The notes under the pieces are model-generated. The model saw only the letters and a list, made by a program, of their open reading frames with translations, did no database searches and was not told the origin of the DNA. The position numbers were made by a program, and so were the translations under genes. Positions 8,954 through 21,538 of a stretch of DNA of 64,000 nt are shown here, in pieces. Numbering within the stretch: position 1 is the first letter of the stretch; each line of letters begins with the position of its first letter. The stretch spans positions 1-64,000 of the forward strand of contig NZ_QTQP01000014.1 in the NCBI RefSeq assembly GCF_003854275.1. Reading direction: 5' to 3'. This stretch comes from Burkholderia sp. Bp8963 (GTDB lineage: Bacteria; Pseudomonadota; Gammaproteobacteria; Burkholderiales; Burkholderiaceae).

Positions 8954-9294
8954 GCCGCTTCAATATCTTCCTGCTGATCATCGTGATGGGCTGCGCGCTG
9001 TCGGTCGTGAATTCGTCCAACCAGCAGCGCCAGATCTTCATCCAGCTGCAGCGTGCGCAATCGCAGGAGCATCAGCTCCAGCAGGACTACGCGCAGCTCC
9101 AGTATCAGCAGAGCGCGCTGTCGAAAACATCCCGCATCGAGCAGCTCGCGAACGATTCGCTGAAGATGCTGCCGGTCACGACCGGCCGCACGCAATACCT
9201 GACGCTGCAGCCGGGCGCCGCGAATGCGATCGACGCGCCGATTCCCGCATCGGCCACCACGACCGCAGGCAAGGGCAAGGGAGGCGCGCGATGA
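8950..9294 (+). CDS. ftsL: Cell division protein FtsL
   Basis: A 114-residue bitopic divisome protein. It has a short cytoplasmic N-terminus, one membrane segment (about residues 4-21, [17 protein letters not shown]) and a periplasmic Gln-rich coiled coil (about 25-65, [19 protein letters not shown]) through which FtsL pairs with FtsB and FtsQ. The C-terminal tail is Ala/Thr-rich and looks disordered. It overlaps rsmH and ftsI by four bases each. Assignment rests on position and architecture, since FtsL sequences diverge strongly. Confidence 0.92.
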   Translation: MSRFNIFLLIIVMGCALSVVNSSNQQRQIFIQLQRAQSQEHQLQQDYAQLQYQQSALSKTSRIEQLANDSLKMLPVTTGRTQYLTLQPGAANAIDAPIPASATTTAGKGKGGAR

Positions 9295-11138
9295 AGCCGT
9301 CTCAGAAGCGCCAGAACGTGAAGTTCTCGTCGAGCCCCGTGCTGTCGGTGCATCTGCCGATGTGGCGCTCGAAGTTCGTCGTGTTCTTGCTGTTCATGGC
9401 GTTCGTCGCGCTGGCCGCGCGGGCGTTCTGGATCCAGGGGCCCGGCAACGCGTTCTATCAGAAGCAGGGCGAAAGCCGCTACCAGCGCACGATCGAGCTG
9501 CCGGCGACGCGCGGCAAGATTCTCGACCGTAACGGGCTCGTGCTCGCGACGAGCCTGCCCGTGCGCGCGATCTGGGCGATTCCCGATGCGGTGCCGGACG
9601 ACCTCGGCGCGGACAAGCTCGACCAGCTCGGCAAGCTGCTCGGGATGACGCAGAAGGAGCTGCGCGCGAAGCTGTCGGAAGACAAGGGTTTCGTCTACGT
9701 AAAGCGCCAGGTGCCGATCGACGTCGCCGACAAGGTCGCGGCGCTCGACATCCCGGGCGTCTACCAGCGCAACGAATACAAGCGCTTCTATCCGGAAGGC
9801 GAGATCACCGCGCACCTGATCGGCTTCACGAATGTCGAGGACGAGGGTCAGGAAGGCGTCGAGCTGGGCGATCAGAAGATGCTGTCCGGCACCTCCGGCG
9901 TGCGCCGCGTGATCAAGGACCGGATGGGGCACATCATCGAGGACGTCGCCGAACAGCTGCCGCCGCACAACGGCACGGACGTTGATCTGTCGATCGACAG
10001 CAAGATCCAGTACATCGCGTACGCGAACCTGAAGGCAGCGGTCGAGAAGTTCAAGGCGAAGGCCGGCGCCGCGATGGTCGTCGACGTGCGCACCGGCGAG
10101 GTGCTCGCGCTGGTCAACTATCCGACGTACAACCCGAATGACCGTTCGCACCTGACGGGCGAGCAGCTGCGCAACCGGATCCTGACCGACGTGTTCGAGC
10201 CGGGCTCGATCATGAAGCCGTTTACGGTGTCGCTTGCGCTCGACTTGCATCGCGTGACGCCGAGCACGCTCGTCGAGACCGGCAACGGCCATTTCGTGCT
10301 GGACGGCGCGCCGATCACCGACGACTCGGGCTTCGGCACGCTGACGGTCGGCGGCGTGATCCAGAAATCGAGCAACATCGGCGCGACGAAGATCGCGATG
10401 ACGATGAAGCCCGAGGAAATGTGGAATATGTATACAAGCATCGGCCTCGGCCAGCCGCCGAAGGTCGGCTTCCCGGGGGCGGCGGCAGGCCGCCTGCGGC
10501 CGTGGAAGGGCTGGCGCCGGATCGAGCAGGCGACGATGTCGTACGGCTATGGCCTGTCGGTGTCGCTGTTCCAGCTCGCGCGCGCGTACACCGCGATCGC
10601 GCACGACGGCGAAATGATGCCCGTGTCGATCTTCAAGACCGACCCGACGCAGCCGATCGCGGGCCAGCAGATCTTCTCGCCGACCACTGCGCGAGAAGTT
10701 CGCGCGATGCTCGAAACGGTGGTCGCGCCGGGCGGCACGTCGCCGGACGCCGCCGTGCCCGGCTATCGCGTGGGCGGCAAGAGCGGCACCGCATACAAGC
10801 ACGAAGGCCACGGCTATACGCGCAAGTACCGCGCGTCGTTCGTCGGGATGGCGCCGATGCCGAATCCGCGCATCGTGGTCGCCGTGTCGGTCGACGAACC
10901 GACGGCCGGCAGCCACTTCGGCGGACAGGTGTCGGGCCCCGTATTCTCGGCGATCGCCGGCGATACGATGCGCGCGCTGAACGTACCCCCGAACATGCCG
11001 ATCAAGCAACTCGTCGTGTCCGACGACGCGGCTTCCGCGCCCGCGGCGACTGGCCCGCAAAAGCTGGCCGCAGGGGCCGGTGCGAAGCATATGATCGTGT
11101 CCAGCACGACACGCAATTCACCTGGAGTCATTCGATGA
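9291..11138 (+). CDS. ftsI: Peptidoglycan D,D-transpeptidase FtsI (PBP3)
   Basis: A 615-residue class B penicillin-binding protein that crosslinks septal peptidoglycan. The start [12 protein letters not shown] overlaps the ftsL stop (ATGA). It has one membrane anchor at about residues 25-45, a PBP dimerisation domain and a transpeptidase domain with the active serine in SIMK (Ser306), the SSN motif near 360 and KSG in GGKSGTAYKH near 497. The region 530-590 resembles the usual C-terminal end, and the last 30 residues are Ala-rich. It forms the core synthase with FtsW, encoded downstream, and is the target of aztreonam-type beta-lactams. Confidence 0.97.
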   Translation: MKPSQKRQNVKFSSSPVLSVHLPMWRSKFVVFLLFMAFVALAARAFWIQGPGNAFYQKQGESRYQRTIELPATRGKILDRNGLVLATSLPVRAIWAIPDAVPDDLGADKLDQLGKLLGMTQKELRAKLSEDKGFVYVKRQVPIDVADKVAALDIPGVYQRNEYKRFYPEGEITAHLIGFTNVEDEGQEGVELGDQKMLSGTSGVRRVIKDRMGHIIEDVAEQLPPHNGTDVDLSIDSKIQYIAYANLKAAVEKFKAKAGAAMVVDVRTGEVLALVNYPTYNPNDRSHLTGEQLRNRILTDVFEPGSIMKPFTVSLALDLHRVTPSTLVETGNGHFVLDGAPITDDSGFGTLTVGGVIQKSSNIGATKIAMTMKPEEMWNMYTSIGLGQPPKVGFPGAAAGRLRPWKGWRRIEQATMSYGYGLSVSLFQLARAYTAIAHDGEMMPVSIFKTDPTQPIAGQQIFSPTTAREVRAMLETVVAPGGTSPDAAVPGYRVGGKSGTAYKHEGHGYTRKYRASFVGMAPMPNPRIVVAVSVDEPTAGSHFGGQVSGPVFSAIAGDTMRALNVPPNMPIKQLVVSDDAASAPAATGPQKLAAGAGAKHMIVSSTTRNSPGVIR

Positions 11139-12670
11139 GCGCCGCTCGCAGTTCTCATCCGGCGCACCAGCAGATCGCAGCCGCGCTCGCGTGGCTGCGT
11201 CAGCATGTAGCCCCCGCGGCGCAACTGCATGCCGATACGCGCAGCCTCGACGCAGGCGACGTGTTCCTCGCGTATGCGGTCGACGGGGCCGACAACCGCG
11301 CCTTCATTCCCGATGCGCTCGCGCGTGGCGCCGCCGTGCTGTATCAGCCGGACGGCCTTGCCGCTGCGCCTGCCGCGCCGCTCGCACTGGCCGTGCCGGC
11401 GCTGAACGAGCTCGCCGGCGACATCGCCAGCGGCTGGTATGGCGATCCGAGCGACAGCCTGCTCGTGGCCGGCGTCACCGGCACGAACGGCAAGACGTCG
11501 TGCACGCAGTGGATCGCCGCCGCACTGACCGCGCTGCATCAGCCGTGCGCGGTGATCGGCACGCTCGGCAGCGGGATGCCGGGCCAGCTCGTGCCGACCG
11601 GTTTCACGACGCCCGACGCACCGCAACTGCAGCGCAGCCTCGCGCAACTGCGCGGCGCCGGCGCGAAGGCGGTGGCGATGGAGGTGTCGTCGCACGCGCT
11701 GCATCAGGGGCGCGCGAACGGCACTGCGTTCGACATCGCGGTATTCACGAATCTCACCCAGGATCACCTCGACTATCACGGCACGTTCGACGCGTACGAA
11801 GAGGCGAAGGCGAAACTGTTCACGTGGCGCGGGCTGCGTGCCGCGGTCGTCAATCGTGACGACGCGGCCGGCCGCCGGCTGCTCGAGAACCTGTCCGGGC
11901 GCGTGCGCACGATCGCGTACGGAATCGGCGACTCGTCGGAGACGGGCGCGGATCGCGACCTGACGGCGCTCGACGTTCGCGCTACCGCGACGGGCACCGC
12001 ATTCCACCTGCACTCGTCGTGGGGCGATGCGGACGTCGAGGTCGGCACGCTCGGCACGTTCAACGTGAGCAATCTGCTCGCGGTGCTCGGCACGCTGCTC
12101 GCGGCCGACGTGCCGTTCGCCGCGGCGCTCGCCGAGATCGCGCGGCTCGAGTCGGTCAACGGCCGCATGCAGCGCCTCGGCGGCCGCCTGCAGAATGACG
12201 AGCCGCTCGTCGTGATCGACTATGCGCACACGCCCGATGCGCTCGAGAAGACGCTCGACGCGCTGCGCCCGATCGCGACCGCGCGCGGCGGCGCGCTCGT
12301 CTGCATGTTCGGCTGCGGCGGCGATCGCGACGCGACGAAGCGTCCGCTGATGGGGGCGATCGCCGAGCGGCTCGCCGACGAGGTTGTCGTCACCAGCGAC
12401 AACCCGCGCAGCGAGGATCCGCAACGCATCATCGACCAGATCGTCGCCGGCATGACCGCGCCGGCGAAGGCCCGCCGCATCGAGGATCGCGCGAGCGCGA
12501 TCCTGCAGGCAGTGCGCGGCGCGGCGCGCGAGGACGTCGTCGTGCTGGCCGGCAAGGGTCACGAAGCGACGCAGGAAATCATGGGCAAGAAGCGCACGTT
12601 CTCCGACCAGGATCACGCGCGGCTCGCGCTCGCGGCACGCGCGACGCACGGCAAGGGAGGCGGCGAATGA
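11135..12670 (+). CDS. murE: UDP-N-acetylmuramoyl-tripeptide synthetase MurE (meso-DAP adding)
   Basis: A 511-residue Mur ligase that adds the third amino acid to UDP-MurNAc-L-Ala-D-Glu. The ATP-binding loop TGTNGKT is at residues 115-121, and the substrate-specificity motif DNPR (residues 422-425, in DNPRSEDP) is the signature of meso-diaminopimelate-adding enzymes, as expected for a Gram-negative. The start codon overlaps the ftsI stop and the stop overlaps the murF start. The N-terminal uridine domain is rich in Ala, and the length is close to family norm (about 500). Confidence 0.97.
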   Translation: MSAARSSHPAHQQIAAALAWLRQHVAPAAQLHADTRSLDAGDVFLAYAVDGADNRAFIPDALARGAAVLYQPDGLAAAPAAPLALAVPALNELAGDIASGWYGDPSDSLLVAGVTGTNGKTSCTQWIAAALTALHQPCAVIGTLGSGMPGQLVPTGFTTPDAPQLQRSLAQLRGAGAKAVAMEVSSHALHQGRANGTAFDIAVFTNLTQDHLDYHGTFDAYEEAKAKLFTWRGLRAAVVNRDDAAGRRLLENLSGRVRTIAYGIGDSSETGADRDLTALDVRATATGTAFHLHSSWGDADVEVGTLGTFNVSNLLAVLGTLLAADVPFAAALAEIARLESVNGRMQRLGGRLQNDEPLVVIDYAHTPDALEKTLDALRPIATARGGALVCMFGCGGDRDATKRPLMGAIAERLADEVVVTSDNPRSEDPQRIIDQIVAGMTAPAKARRIEDRASAILQAVRGAAREDVVVLAGKGHEATQEIMGKKRTFSDQDHARLALAARATHGKGGGE

Positions 12671-14073
12671 CGATGCTGAGTCTGGGCGAAGCCGCCCGCC
12701 TGATTTCCGGTGCGACCGTCCACGGTGATGCGGGCGCGACGTTCGAGCGCGTGTCGACCGACAGCCGCACGGCTGGCCCCGGCGACCTGTTCATTGCGCT
12801 GAAAGGGGAGCGCTTCGACGCGCACGATTTCCTCGGCGACGTGGCGGCGCGCGGCGCGACTGCGGCGCTCGTGTCGCGCAGCGTGGCCGGCGTCGATCTG
12901 CCGACGATCGAGGCCGCCGACACGCGCGCGGCGCTCGGTGAGCTTGCGCACGGCTGGCGCAAACGATTCGCGTTGCCGGTCGTCGCGGTGACCGGCAGCA
13001 ACGGCAAGACGACCGTCAAGGAAATGATCGCGTCGATTTTCGCCGCCGCGGTCGGTGCCGACGCGCGGCTCGCGACGGCCGGCAACCTCAACAACGACAT
13101 TGGCCTGCCGCTGACGCTGCTGCGCCTGAACGCCGCGTATCGGCTCGCCGTGATCGAGCTCGGGATGAATCATCCGGGCGAGACGGAGATCCTCGCGCGC
13201 GTCACCGCTCCGACGGTCGCGCTCGTCAACAACGCGCAGCGCGAGCACCAGGAATTCATGGCGACGGTCGAAGCGGTCGCGCTCGAGCACGCAGCCGTGA
13301 TCCACGCACTGACGCCGGACGGCGTCGCGGTGTTCCCGGCCGACGATGCATACGCGGGCATCTGGCGTGTTGCAGCGACCGGGAACCGGATCATGGACTT
13401 CGCGCTCAATGATGCGCAACGGCAGACCGACGCACAGGTGACGGGCCGGCTGCACGGCGGCGAGCTCGCGATCGACACGCCGGCCGGATCGGTCGCGGTG
13501 CGACTGCGCGCGCTCGGCGAGCACAACGCACGTAACGCGCTGGCGGCCACGGCCGCAGCGCTGGCCGCCGGCGTCGCATTGCCGGCGATCAAGGCGGGGC
13601 TCGAAGCGTTCGAGCCGGTCAAGGGCCGTCTGCAGGTCCGGCAGGCGAGTGTCGGCAGCCTCGCGGGCGCGACGGTCGTCGACGACACCTACAACGCGAA
13701 CCCCGACTCGATGCGCGCGGCGATCGACGTGCTCGCGGCGCAGCCGGCGCCGCGCGTGCTGGTGATCGGCGACATGGGCGAGGTCGGAGACGAAGGTCCG
13801 GCGTTCCATCGCGAGGTGGGCGCCTACGCGCGCGAGTGCGGCATCGATGCGCTGTTCGCGCTCGGCGATGCGTCGCGCGATGCGTGTGTCGCGTACGGCG
13901 CGGCCGCGCGTCATTTCGGCGACGTCGCGGCGCTCGTTGCCGCGTTGCTCGACGCAGGCTACGGCGCGCACGCGACGGTGCTCGTGAAGGGCTCGCGGTA
14001 CATGAAGATGGAGCGCGTGGTCGACGCGCTCGCGAATCAACCCGCGGCGGGCACGGCGCCCGCCGCACACTGA
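12667..14073 (+). CDS. murF: UDP-N-acetylmuramoyl-tripeptide--D-alanyl-D-alanine ligase MurF
   Basis: A 468-residue Mur ligase that attaches D-Ala-D-Ala to the muramyl tripeptide, completing the pentapeptide. The ATP loop TGSNGKTT is at residues 109-116, followed by the conserved GNLNNDIGLPLTLL stretch and VVDDTYNANPDSMRAA near 337. It uses the dipeptide made by Ddl, encoded further down the operon. The start overlaps the murE stop by four bases, and mraY follows after 16 bases with its own AAGGAAG ribosome binding site. Confidence 0.97.
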   Translation: MTMLSLGEAARLISGATVHGDAGATFERVSTDSRTAGPGDLFIALKGERFDAHDFLGDVAARGATAALVSRSVAGVDLPTIEAADTRAALGELAHGWRKRFALPVVAVTGSNGKTTVKEMIASIFAAAVGADARLATAGNLNNDIGLPLTLLRLNAAYRLAVIELGMNHPGETEILARVTAPTVALVNNAQREHQEFMATVEAVALEHAAVIHALTPDGVAVFPADDAYAGIWRVAATGNRIMDFALNDAQRQTDAQVTGRLHGGELAIDTPAGSVAVRLRALGEHNARNALAATAAALAAGVALPAIKAGLEAFEPVKGRLQVRQASVGSLAGATVVDDTYNANPDSMRAAIDVLAAQPAPRVLVIGDMGEVGDEGPAFHREVGAYARECGIDALFALGDASRDACVAYGAAARHFGDVAALVAALLDAGYGAHATVLVKGSRYMKMERVVDALANQPAAGTAPAAH

Positions 14074-14089
14074 GTAGAAGGAAGGAAGC

Positions 14090-15259
14090 ATGTTGCTGGC
14101 GCTGGCGCAATGGCTGCAAGGTGACGCAAGCTTTTTGCGCTTGTTCACGTACCTGACGTTCCGTGCGGTGATGGCCACCATCACCGCGCTCGGGATCGGG
14201 CTCGTGTGCGGACCGTGGGTGATCCGCAAGCTGACGGAAATGAAGGTCGGGCAGGCCGTGCGCAAGGACGGCCCGCAGACCCACCTCGTCAAATCCGGCA
14301 CGCCGACGATGGGCGGCGTGCTGATCCTGATCGGCATCGCGGTCGCGACGCTGTTGTGGGGCGACCTGACGAACCGTTTCATCTGGATCGTGATGCTCGT
14401 CACGTTTGGGTTCGGCGTGGTCGGCTGGGTCGACGACTACCGGAAGGTCGTCTACAAGGATCCGCGCGGGATGTCGTCGCGCGAGAAGTATTTCTGGCAG
14501 TCGGTGATCGGCTTGTTTGCCGCCGTCTACCTCGCGTTCAGCGTGTCCGAGGCGAGCAACGTGCGCGTGTTCGACCTGTTCATGGCGTGGGTGAGGAGCG
14601 GCCTGTCGATGGGGCTGCCCGCGCGCGCGGACCTGATGTTGCCGTTCCTGAAGTCGATCAGCTATCCGCTCGGCGTGTGGGGCTTCATCGCGCTGACCTA
14701 TTTCGTGATCGTCGGCGCGAGCAACGCGGTGAACCTGACCGACGGGCTGGACGGCCTCGTGATCATGCCGGTCGTGCTGGTTGGCGCGTCGCTCGGCGTG
14801 TTCGCGTACGTGATGGGCAGCGCGGTCTATTCGAAATACCTGCTGTTCCCGCACATCGCGGGCGCGGGCGAGCTGCTGATCTTTTGCTCCGCGATGGGCG
14901 GGGCAGGGCTCGCGTTCCTCTGGTACAACACGCACCCCGCGCAGGTGTTCATGGGTGACGTCGGCGCGCTGGCGCTCGGCGGCGCGCTCGGCACGGTCGC
15001 CGTGATCGTGCGGCAGGAAATCGTGCTGTTCATCATGGGCGGCATTTTCGTCGCGGAAACGCTGTCGGTGATGCTGCAGGTCACGTGGTTCAAGTACACG
15101 AAGAAGCGTTACGGCGAAGGGCGCCGCATCTTCAAGATGGCGCCGCTGCATCACCATTTCGAATTGTCCGGCTGGAAGGAAACGCAGGTGGTGGTGCGTT
15201 TCTGGATCATCACGCTGATGCTGTGCCTGTTCGGTCTGTCCACCCTCAAGTTGCGGTAA
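14090..15259 (+). CDS. mraY: Phospho-N-acetylmuramoyl-pentapeptide-transferase MraY
   Basis: A 389-residue polytopic membrane enzyme that transfers phospho-MurNAc-pentapeptide to undecaprenyl phosphate, giving lipid I. About ten membrane helices are recognisable. The catalytic Asp pair is D115-D116 in GWVDDYRKV. The NLTDGLDGL motif near residue 216 and the HHHFE motif near 350 ([10 protein letters not shown]) are intact. It accepts the product of MurF and hands lipid I to MurG. Spacers of 16 bases flank it on both sides. Confidence 0.97.
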   Translation: MLLALAQWLQGDASFLRLFTYLTFRAVMATITALGIGLVCGPWVIRKLTEMKVGQAVRKDGPQTHLVKSGTPTMGGVLILIGIAVATLLWGDLTNRFIWIVMLVTFGFGVVGWVDDYRKVVYKDPRGMSSREKYFWQSVIGLFAAVYLAFSVSEASNVRVFDLFMAWVRSGLSMGLPARADLMLPFLKSISYPLGVWGFIALTYFVIVGASNAVNLTDGLDGLVIMPVVLVGASLGVFAYVMGSAVYSKYLLFPHIAGAGELLIFCSAMGGAGLAFLWYNTHPAQVFMGDVGALALGGALGTVAVIVRQEIVLFIMGGIFVAETLSVMLQVTWFKYTKKRYGEGRRIFKMAPLHHHFELSGWKETQVVVRFWIITLMLCLFGLSTLKLR

Positions 15260-15275
15260 AGGAAAGGTAACAAGG

Positions 15276-16799
15276 ATGTCTGGCGAGATGTTTGGAGATC
15301 GGCAACGGCCGATGGTGCTCGTGCTGGGGCTCGGCGAATCGGGTCTCGCGATCGCGCGGTGGTGCGCGAGGCACGGGTGCCGGCTGCGCATTGCCGATAC
15401 CCGCGAGGCGCCGCCGAACCTTGCCGCGCTGCAGGCCGAAGGCATCGATGCCGAGTTCGTCGGCGGGCCGTTCACGTCTGCACTGCTGGACGGCGGCGTC
15501 GAGATCGTCGGGCTGAGCCCCGGCCTGTCGCCGCTCGAGCCGGCGCTCGCGGCGCTGATCGCGGCAGCGAACGAGCGCGGCATCGCGGTGTGGGGCGAAC
15601 TGGAATTCTTCGCGCAGGCGTTGCGCACGCTCGGCACGAGCGGCTACCAGCCGAAGGTGCTCGCGATCACGGGCACGAACGGCAAGACCACGACGACGAG
15701 CCTCACGGGCCTGCTGTGCGAACGCGCGGGCAAGAAGGTCGGCGTCGCGGGCAACATCAGCCCGGCGATGCTGGATCGGCTCGCCGCCGCGATCGACGCC
15801 ACCGCCCTGCCGGATGTCTGGGTGCTCGAACTGTCGAGCTTCCAGCTCGAGACCGCGCGCACCTTCGCGCCGGACGCGGCCGCGATCCTCAACATCACGC
15901 AGGATCACCTCGACTGGCACGGCAGCTTCGACGCCTATGCGGCCGCAAAGGGCCGGATCTTCGGCGCAACGACGACGCGCGTGTTGAACCGCGACGACGC
16001 GGCGGTGATGAAATTCGCGCGGGCCGCGGGCGCGGCCGATGCGTCGCGCACGATCACGTTCGGGCTGAACGAGCCTGCACATGAAGGCGATTACGGGTTG
16101 TCGCGCGACAACGGAATCGCGTGGCTCGTCGAGGCGATCGATCGCGACGCCGTCGACGAACCGGCAACGGGCCGCCGCCGCAAGCGTGACACGACGCATA
16201 CGCCGGACATCGCGCAGAAGCGCCTGATGCCGGTCGACGCGCTGCGCATCCGCGGCCTGCACAACGCGGCGAACGCGCTGGCCGCGTTCGCGCTCGCACG
16301 CGCGATCGACCTGCCGGCCGCGCCGCTGCTGCACGCGCTGCGCGAATACCGCGGCGAAGCGCATCGCGTCGAGCTGATCGCAACGCTCGACGATGTCGAT
16401 TACGTCGATGACAGCAAGGGCACGAACGTCGGCGCGACGGTCGCCGCGCTCGACGGGCTCGCGCAGAAGATCGTGTTGATCGCCGGCGGCGACGGCAAGG
16501 GCCAGGATTTCGCGCCGCTCGTCGCGCCGGTCGCCCGCTGGTGCCGCGCGGTAATGCTGATCGGTCGCGATGCGCCGGCAATTCGCGACACGCTCGCGGA
16601 AACGGGCGTGCCGCTTGCCGCCCACGCGACGCTCGAGGAAGCGGTGCGGGCGGCTGCCGAGCTTGCGGAGCCGGGCGATGCGGTGCTGCTGTCGCCCGCT
16701 TGCGCGAGCCTCGACATGTTCCGGAACTACGCCCATCGCGCAGACGTGTTCCGCGCGGCAGTGGACGAAATCGCCATCGGCAAAGGAGCGACGCCATGA
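15276..16799 (+). CDS. murD: UDP-N-acetylmuramoylalanine--D-glutamate ligase MurD
   Basis: A 507-residue Mur ligase that adds D-glutamate. The ATP loop [11 protein letters not shown] is at about residues 130-140, and [17 protein letters not shown] and [11 protein letters not shown] are conserved. It is clearly longer than the E. coli enzyme (438). Much of the excess is an insertion at about residues 265-320, with Asp-rich and basic stretches ([15 protein letters not shown]), between the central and C-terminal domains. The last four bases contain the ftsW start codon. Confidence 0.96.
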   Translation: MSGEMFGDRQRPMVLVLGLGESGLAIARWCARHGCRLRIADTREAPPNLAALQAEGIDAEFVGGPFTSALLDGGVEIVGLSPGLSPLEPALAALIAAANERGIAVWGELEFFAQALRTLGTSGYQPKVLAITGTNGKTTTTSLTGLLCERAGKKVGVAGNISPAMLDRLAAAIDATALPDVWVLELSSFQLETARTFAPDAAAILNITQDHLDWHGSFDAYAAAKGRIFGATTTRVLNRDDAAVMKFARAAGAADASRTITFGLNEPAHEGDYGLSRDNGIAWLVEAIDRDAVDEPATGRRRKRDTTHTPDIAQKRLMPVDALRIRGLHNAANALAAFALARAIDLPAAPLLHALREYRGEAHRVELIATLDDVDYVDDSKGTNVGATVAALDGLAQKIVLIAGGDGKGQDFAPLVAPVARWCRAVMLIGRDAPAIRDTLAETGVPLAAHATLEEAVRAAAELAEPGDAVLLSPACASLDMFRNYAHRADVFRAAVDEIAIGKGATP

Positions 16800-18079
16800 G
16801 CTGGTCCGATCGCCTCGTCTCCCGTTTCAACGACCGGCGCGACGCCGGCGGCAATGCCGCAGGCGGCCGCGTCGCGTCCGCCACGCGCGCCGCGACGGGC
16901 GGCCTCGCGAGCGTCGTCAACGGCGTGCGGCCGAGCCGCTCGCGGATGCTCGACTTCGACTATTCGCTGCTGTGGGTCGCGATCGCGTTGCTCGGGCTCG
17001 GCGTCGTGATGGTGTACTCGGCGTCGATCGCGATGCCCGATTCGCCGAAATACGCGTCGTATCACGATTACGCGTTCCTGTTGCGCCACTGCGTGTCGCT
17101 CGTCGTCGCGTTCATCGCGGCGGTGATCGCGTTCCGCGTGCCGGTGTCGACGTGGGACAAGTACGCGCCGCATCTCTTCCTGATCGCGCTCGTCGGCCTT
17201 GTGATCGTGCTGATCCCGCACGTCGGCAAGGGCGTGAACGGCGCGCGCCGCTGGATTCCGCTCGGGATCACGAACATGCAGCCGTCGGAAGTCATGAAGC
17301 TCGCGGTGACGATCTACGCGGCGAACTACACGGTGCGCAAGCAGGAATACATGCAGAGCTTCGCGAAGGGCTTTCTGCCGATGGCGTTCGCGGTCGGCCT
17401 CGTCGGCGCGCTGCTGCTGCTCGAGCCGGACATGGGCGCGTTCATGGTGGTCGCCGCGATCGCGATGGGCGTGCTGTTCCTCGGCGGCGTGAACGGCAAG
17501 CTGTTCGGCGGCCTCGTCGCAACGGCGGTCGGCACGTTCACGATGCTGGTCTGGCTGTCGCCGTGGCGTCGCGAGCGGATCTTCGCTTACCTCGATCCGT
17601 GGGACGAGCGCTACGCGCAGGGCAAGGCATACCAGCTCACGCACTCGCTGATCGCGTTCGGCCGCGGCGAGTGGTTCGGCGTCGGCCTCGGCGGTAGCGT
17701 CGAGAAGCTGAACTACCTGCCCGAAGCGCATACCGACTTCATCCTCGCGGTGATCGGCGAGGAGCTCGGTTTCGTCGGCGTGATGGTCGTGATCCTGCTG
17801 TTCTACTGGATCGTGCGCCGTGCGTTCGAGATCGGCCGTCAGGCGCTCGCGCTCGACCGCACGTTCGCGGGGCTGACTGCCAAGGGCATCGGCATCTGGT
17901 TCGGCGCGCAGACGTTCATCAACATGGGCGTGAACCTCGGCCTGCTGCCGACCAAGGGTCTGACGCTGCCGCTCGTGAGTTATGGCGGCTCGGGCATTCT
18001 GCTGAACTGCGTCGCGCTCGCGGTGCTGCTGCGGGTCGATTACGAGAACCGGGTGCTGATGCGCGGAGGGAAGGTATGA
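16796..18079 (+). CDS. ftsW: Peptidoglycan glycosyltransferase FtsW
   Basis: A 427-residue SEDS-family protein with about ten membrane helices that polymerises septal glycan strands with FtsI. The start [11 protein letters not shown] overlaps the murD stop; longer in-frame starts inside murD are rejected. The N-terminal 60 residues are cytoplasmic, basic and Ala/Gly-rich. Conserved SEDS segments include QPSEVMKLA near 162, [12 protein letters not shown] near 208, the catalytic-loop region [17 protein letters not shown] near 304 and [10 protein letters not shown] near 389. Confidence 0.97.
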   Translation: MSWSDRLVSRFNDRRDAGGNAAGGRVASATRAATGGLASVVNGVRPSRSRMLDFDYSLLWVAIALLGLGVVMVYSASIAMPDSPKYASYHDYAFLLRHCVSLVVAFIAAVIAFRVPVSTWDKYAPHLFLIALVGLVIVLIPHVGKGVNGARRWIPLGITNMQPSEVMKLAVTIYAANYTVRKQEYMQSFAKGFLPMAFAVGLVGALLLLEPDMGAFMVVAAIAMGVLFLGGVNGKLFGGLVATAVGTFTMLVWLSPWRRERIFAYLDPWDERYAQGKAYQLTHSLIAFGRGEWFGVGLGGSVEKLNYLPEAHTDFILAVIGEELGFVGVMVVILLFYWIVRRAFEIGRQALALDRTFAGLTAKGIGIWFGAQTFINMGVNLGLLPTKGLTLPLVSYGGSGILLNCVALAVLLRVDYENRVLMRGGKV

Positions 18080-19175
18080 CCGCGGCACGACGCACGCTGA
18101 TGGTGATGGCAGGCGGCACCGGGGGCCACGTGTTCCCGGGGCTCGCGGTCGCGCACCGGATGGAAGCGGCGGGCTGGCGCGTCGTGTGGCTCGGCAATCC
18201 GGCCGGGATGGAGGCGACGCTCGTGCCGAAGCACGGCATTCCGATGGAATACGTGCGCTTCGGCGGCGTGCGCGGCAAGGGCCTGATGACCAAGCTGTCG
18301 CTGCCGTTCAACCTGCTGCGCGCGTGCTGGCAGAGCCTCGGCGCGCTGCGCCGGGTCAAGCCCGACGTCGTGCTCGGGATGGGCGGCTACATTACGTTCC
18401 CGGCGGGCGTGATGACGGCGCTGTCGGGCCGCCCGCTCGTGCTGCACGAACAGAATTCGATCGCGGGCCTCGCGAACAAGGTGCTCGCGAAGCTCGCGAA
18501 ACGCGTGCTCGTCGCGTTCCCGAATGCACTGCCGCACGCCGAATGGACGGGCAATCCGATCCGCGCGGAACTTGCGCGCACGGAACCGCCCAAAGCACGC
18601 TATGCGGCGCGCAGCGGGCCGCTGAACGTGCTGGTCGTCGGCGGCAGCCTCGGCGCGGCCGCGCTGAACGAAGTCGTGCCGCGCGCGCTCGCGATGCTGG
18701 CGCCGGGCGAGCGCCCGCACATCGTGCATCAGGCGGGCGCGAAGCACATCGACGTGCTGAAGGCGAACTATGAGGCCGCCGGTCTCGCGTATGGCAGCGA
18801 CGTGCAGCTCGTGCCGTTCATCGACGACATGGCGGCCGCGTATGCCGCGGCGGATCTCGTGATCTGCCGCTCGGGCGCGATGACGGTATCGGAGATCGCG
18901 GCGGTGGGCGTGGCGGCGCTGTTCGTGCCGTTCCCGTACGCCGTCGACGATCACCAGACGACCAATGCCGCGTTCCTCGCCGAGGCGGGAGCAGCGGTGC
19001 TGGTGCAACAACGCGACCTGTCGGCCGACCTGCTCGCCGATTGGCTGCGCAGCCAGTCGCGGGCGTCGCTCGCGGACATGGCCGAGCGTTCGCGCTCGCT
19101 GGCAAAGCCGGACGCCACCGATGAAGTCGCACGTGTCTGTGCGAAGGTGGCCGGCGCGAACCTGGAAATACTGCA

Positions 19176-19179
<4 letters not shown>
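18076..19179 (+). CDS. murG: UDP-GlcNAc:undecaprenyl-PP-MurNAc-pentapeptide GlcNAc transferase MurG
   Basis: A 367-residue GT-B glycosyltransferase on the inner face of the membrane that makes lipid II from lipid I. The glycine-rich donor/acceptor loop GGTGGH is at residues 13-18, a second G loop [16 protein letters not shown] is near 192, and the C-terminal nucleotide-sugar site [14 protein letters not shown] is near 265. The ATGA overlap with ftsW and the ATGA overlap with murC suggest coupled translation. Confidence 0.97.
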
Positions 19180-20576
<1,397 letters not shown>

Positions 20577-20577
20577 C

Positions 20578-21519
20578 ATGAGCGGAATCGATCCGAAACG
20601 TTTCGGCAAGGTGGCGGTGTTGTTCGGTGGGGAATCCGCCGAGCGCGAGGTGTCGCTCACCTCGGGCCGCCTCGTGCTGCAGGGCCTGCGCGACGCGGGC
20701 GTCGACGCACATCCGTTCGACCCGGCCGAGCGGCCGCTCGCGGCGCTGAAGGACGAAGGGTTCGAGCGCGCGTTCATCGCGCTGCACGGCGGCTATGGCG
20801 AGAACGGCCAGATCCAGGGCGCGCTCGATTTCTACGGGATCCGCTATACGGGCAGCGGCGTGCTGGGCTCGGCGCTCGGCCTCGACAAGTTCCGCACGAA
20901 GCTCGTGTGGCAGCAGACGGGCGTGCCGACGCCGCCGTTCGAGACGGTGTTGCGTGGCGACGACTTTGCGGCGCGTGCGCCTGAAATCGTCGCGAAACTC
21001 GGCCTGCCGCTGTTCGTGAAGCCGGCGAGCGAAGGCTCGAGCGTCGCGGTGCTGAAGGTGAAGACGGCCGACGCGCTGCCGGCCGCGCTCGCGGAAGCGG
21101 CCACGCACGACAGGATCGTGATCGTCGAGAAGAGCATCGAGGGCGGCGGCGAGTACACCGCGTGCATCGCCGGCGATCTCGACCTGCCGGTGATCAAGAT
21201 CGTGCCGGCCGGCGAGTTCTACGACTATCACGCGAAGTACATCGCCGACGACACGCAGTACCTGATCCCGTGCGGGCTGCCCGCCGGCAAGGAAGCGGAA
21301 CTGAAGCGCCTCGCGCGCCGCGCGTTCGACGTGCTCGGCTGCACCGACTGGGGCCGCGCGGATTTCATGCTCGACGCCGCGGGCGACGCGTACTTCCTGG
21401 AAGTGAACACCGCGCCGGGCATGACCGATCACTCGCTGCCGCCGAAGGCCGCGCGTGCGGTCGGCATCAGCTATTCGGAGCTGGTCGTGAAGATTCTGTC
21501 GCTCACGCTCAACGACTGA
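20578..21519 (+). CDS. ddl: D-alanine--D-alanine ligase
   Basis: A 313-residue ATP-grasp enzyme that makes the D-Ala-D-Ala dipeptide used by MurF. The N-terminal [14 protein letters not shown] and [16 protein letters not shown] motifs, the ATP-binding [14 protein letters not shown] and the C-terminal Mg-binding [18 protein letters not shown] are all present. The length matches DdlB-type enzymes (about 306). It is the target of D-cycloserine in the family. Only one copy is seen in this window. Confidence 0.96.
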   Translation: MSGIDPKRFGKVAVLFGGESAEREVSLTSGRLVLQGLRDAGVDAHPFDPAERPLAALKDEGFERAFIALHGGYGENGQIQGALDFYGIRYTGSGVLGSALGLDKFRTKLVWQQTGVPTPPFETVLRGDDFAARAPEIVAKLGLPLFVKPASEGSSVAVLKVKTADALPAALAEAATHDRIVIVEKSIEGGGEYTACIAGDLDLPVIKIVPAGEFYDYHAKYIADDTQYLIPCGLPAGKEAELKRLARRAFDVLGCTDWGRADFMLDAAGDAYFLEVNTAPGMTDHSLPPKAARAVGISYSELVVKILSLTLND

Positions 21520-21538
21520 CGCAGGAACGGAAAGACGT

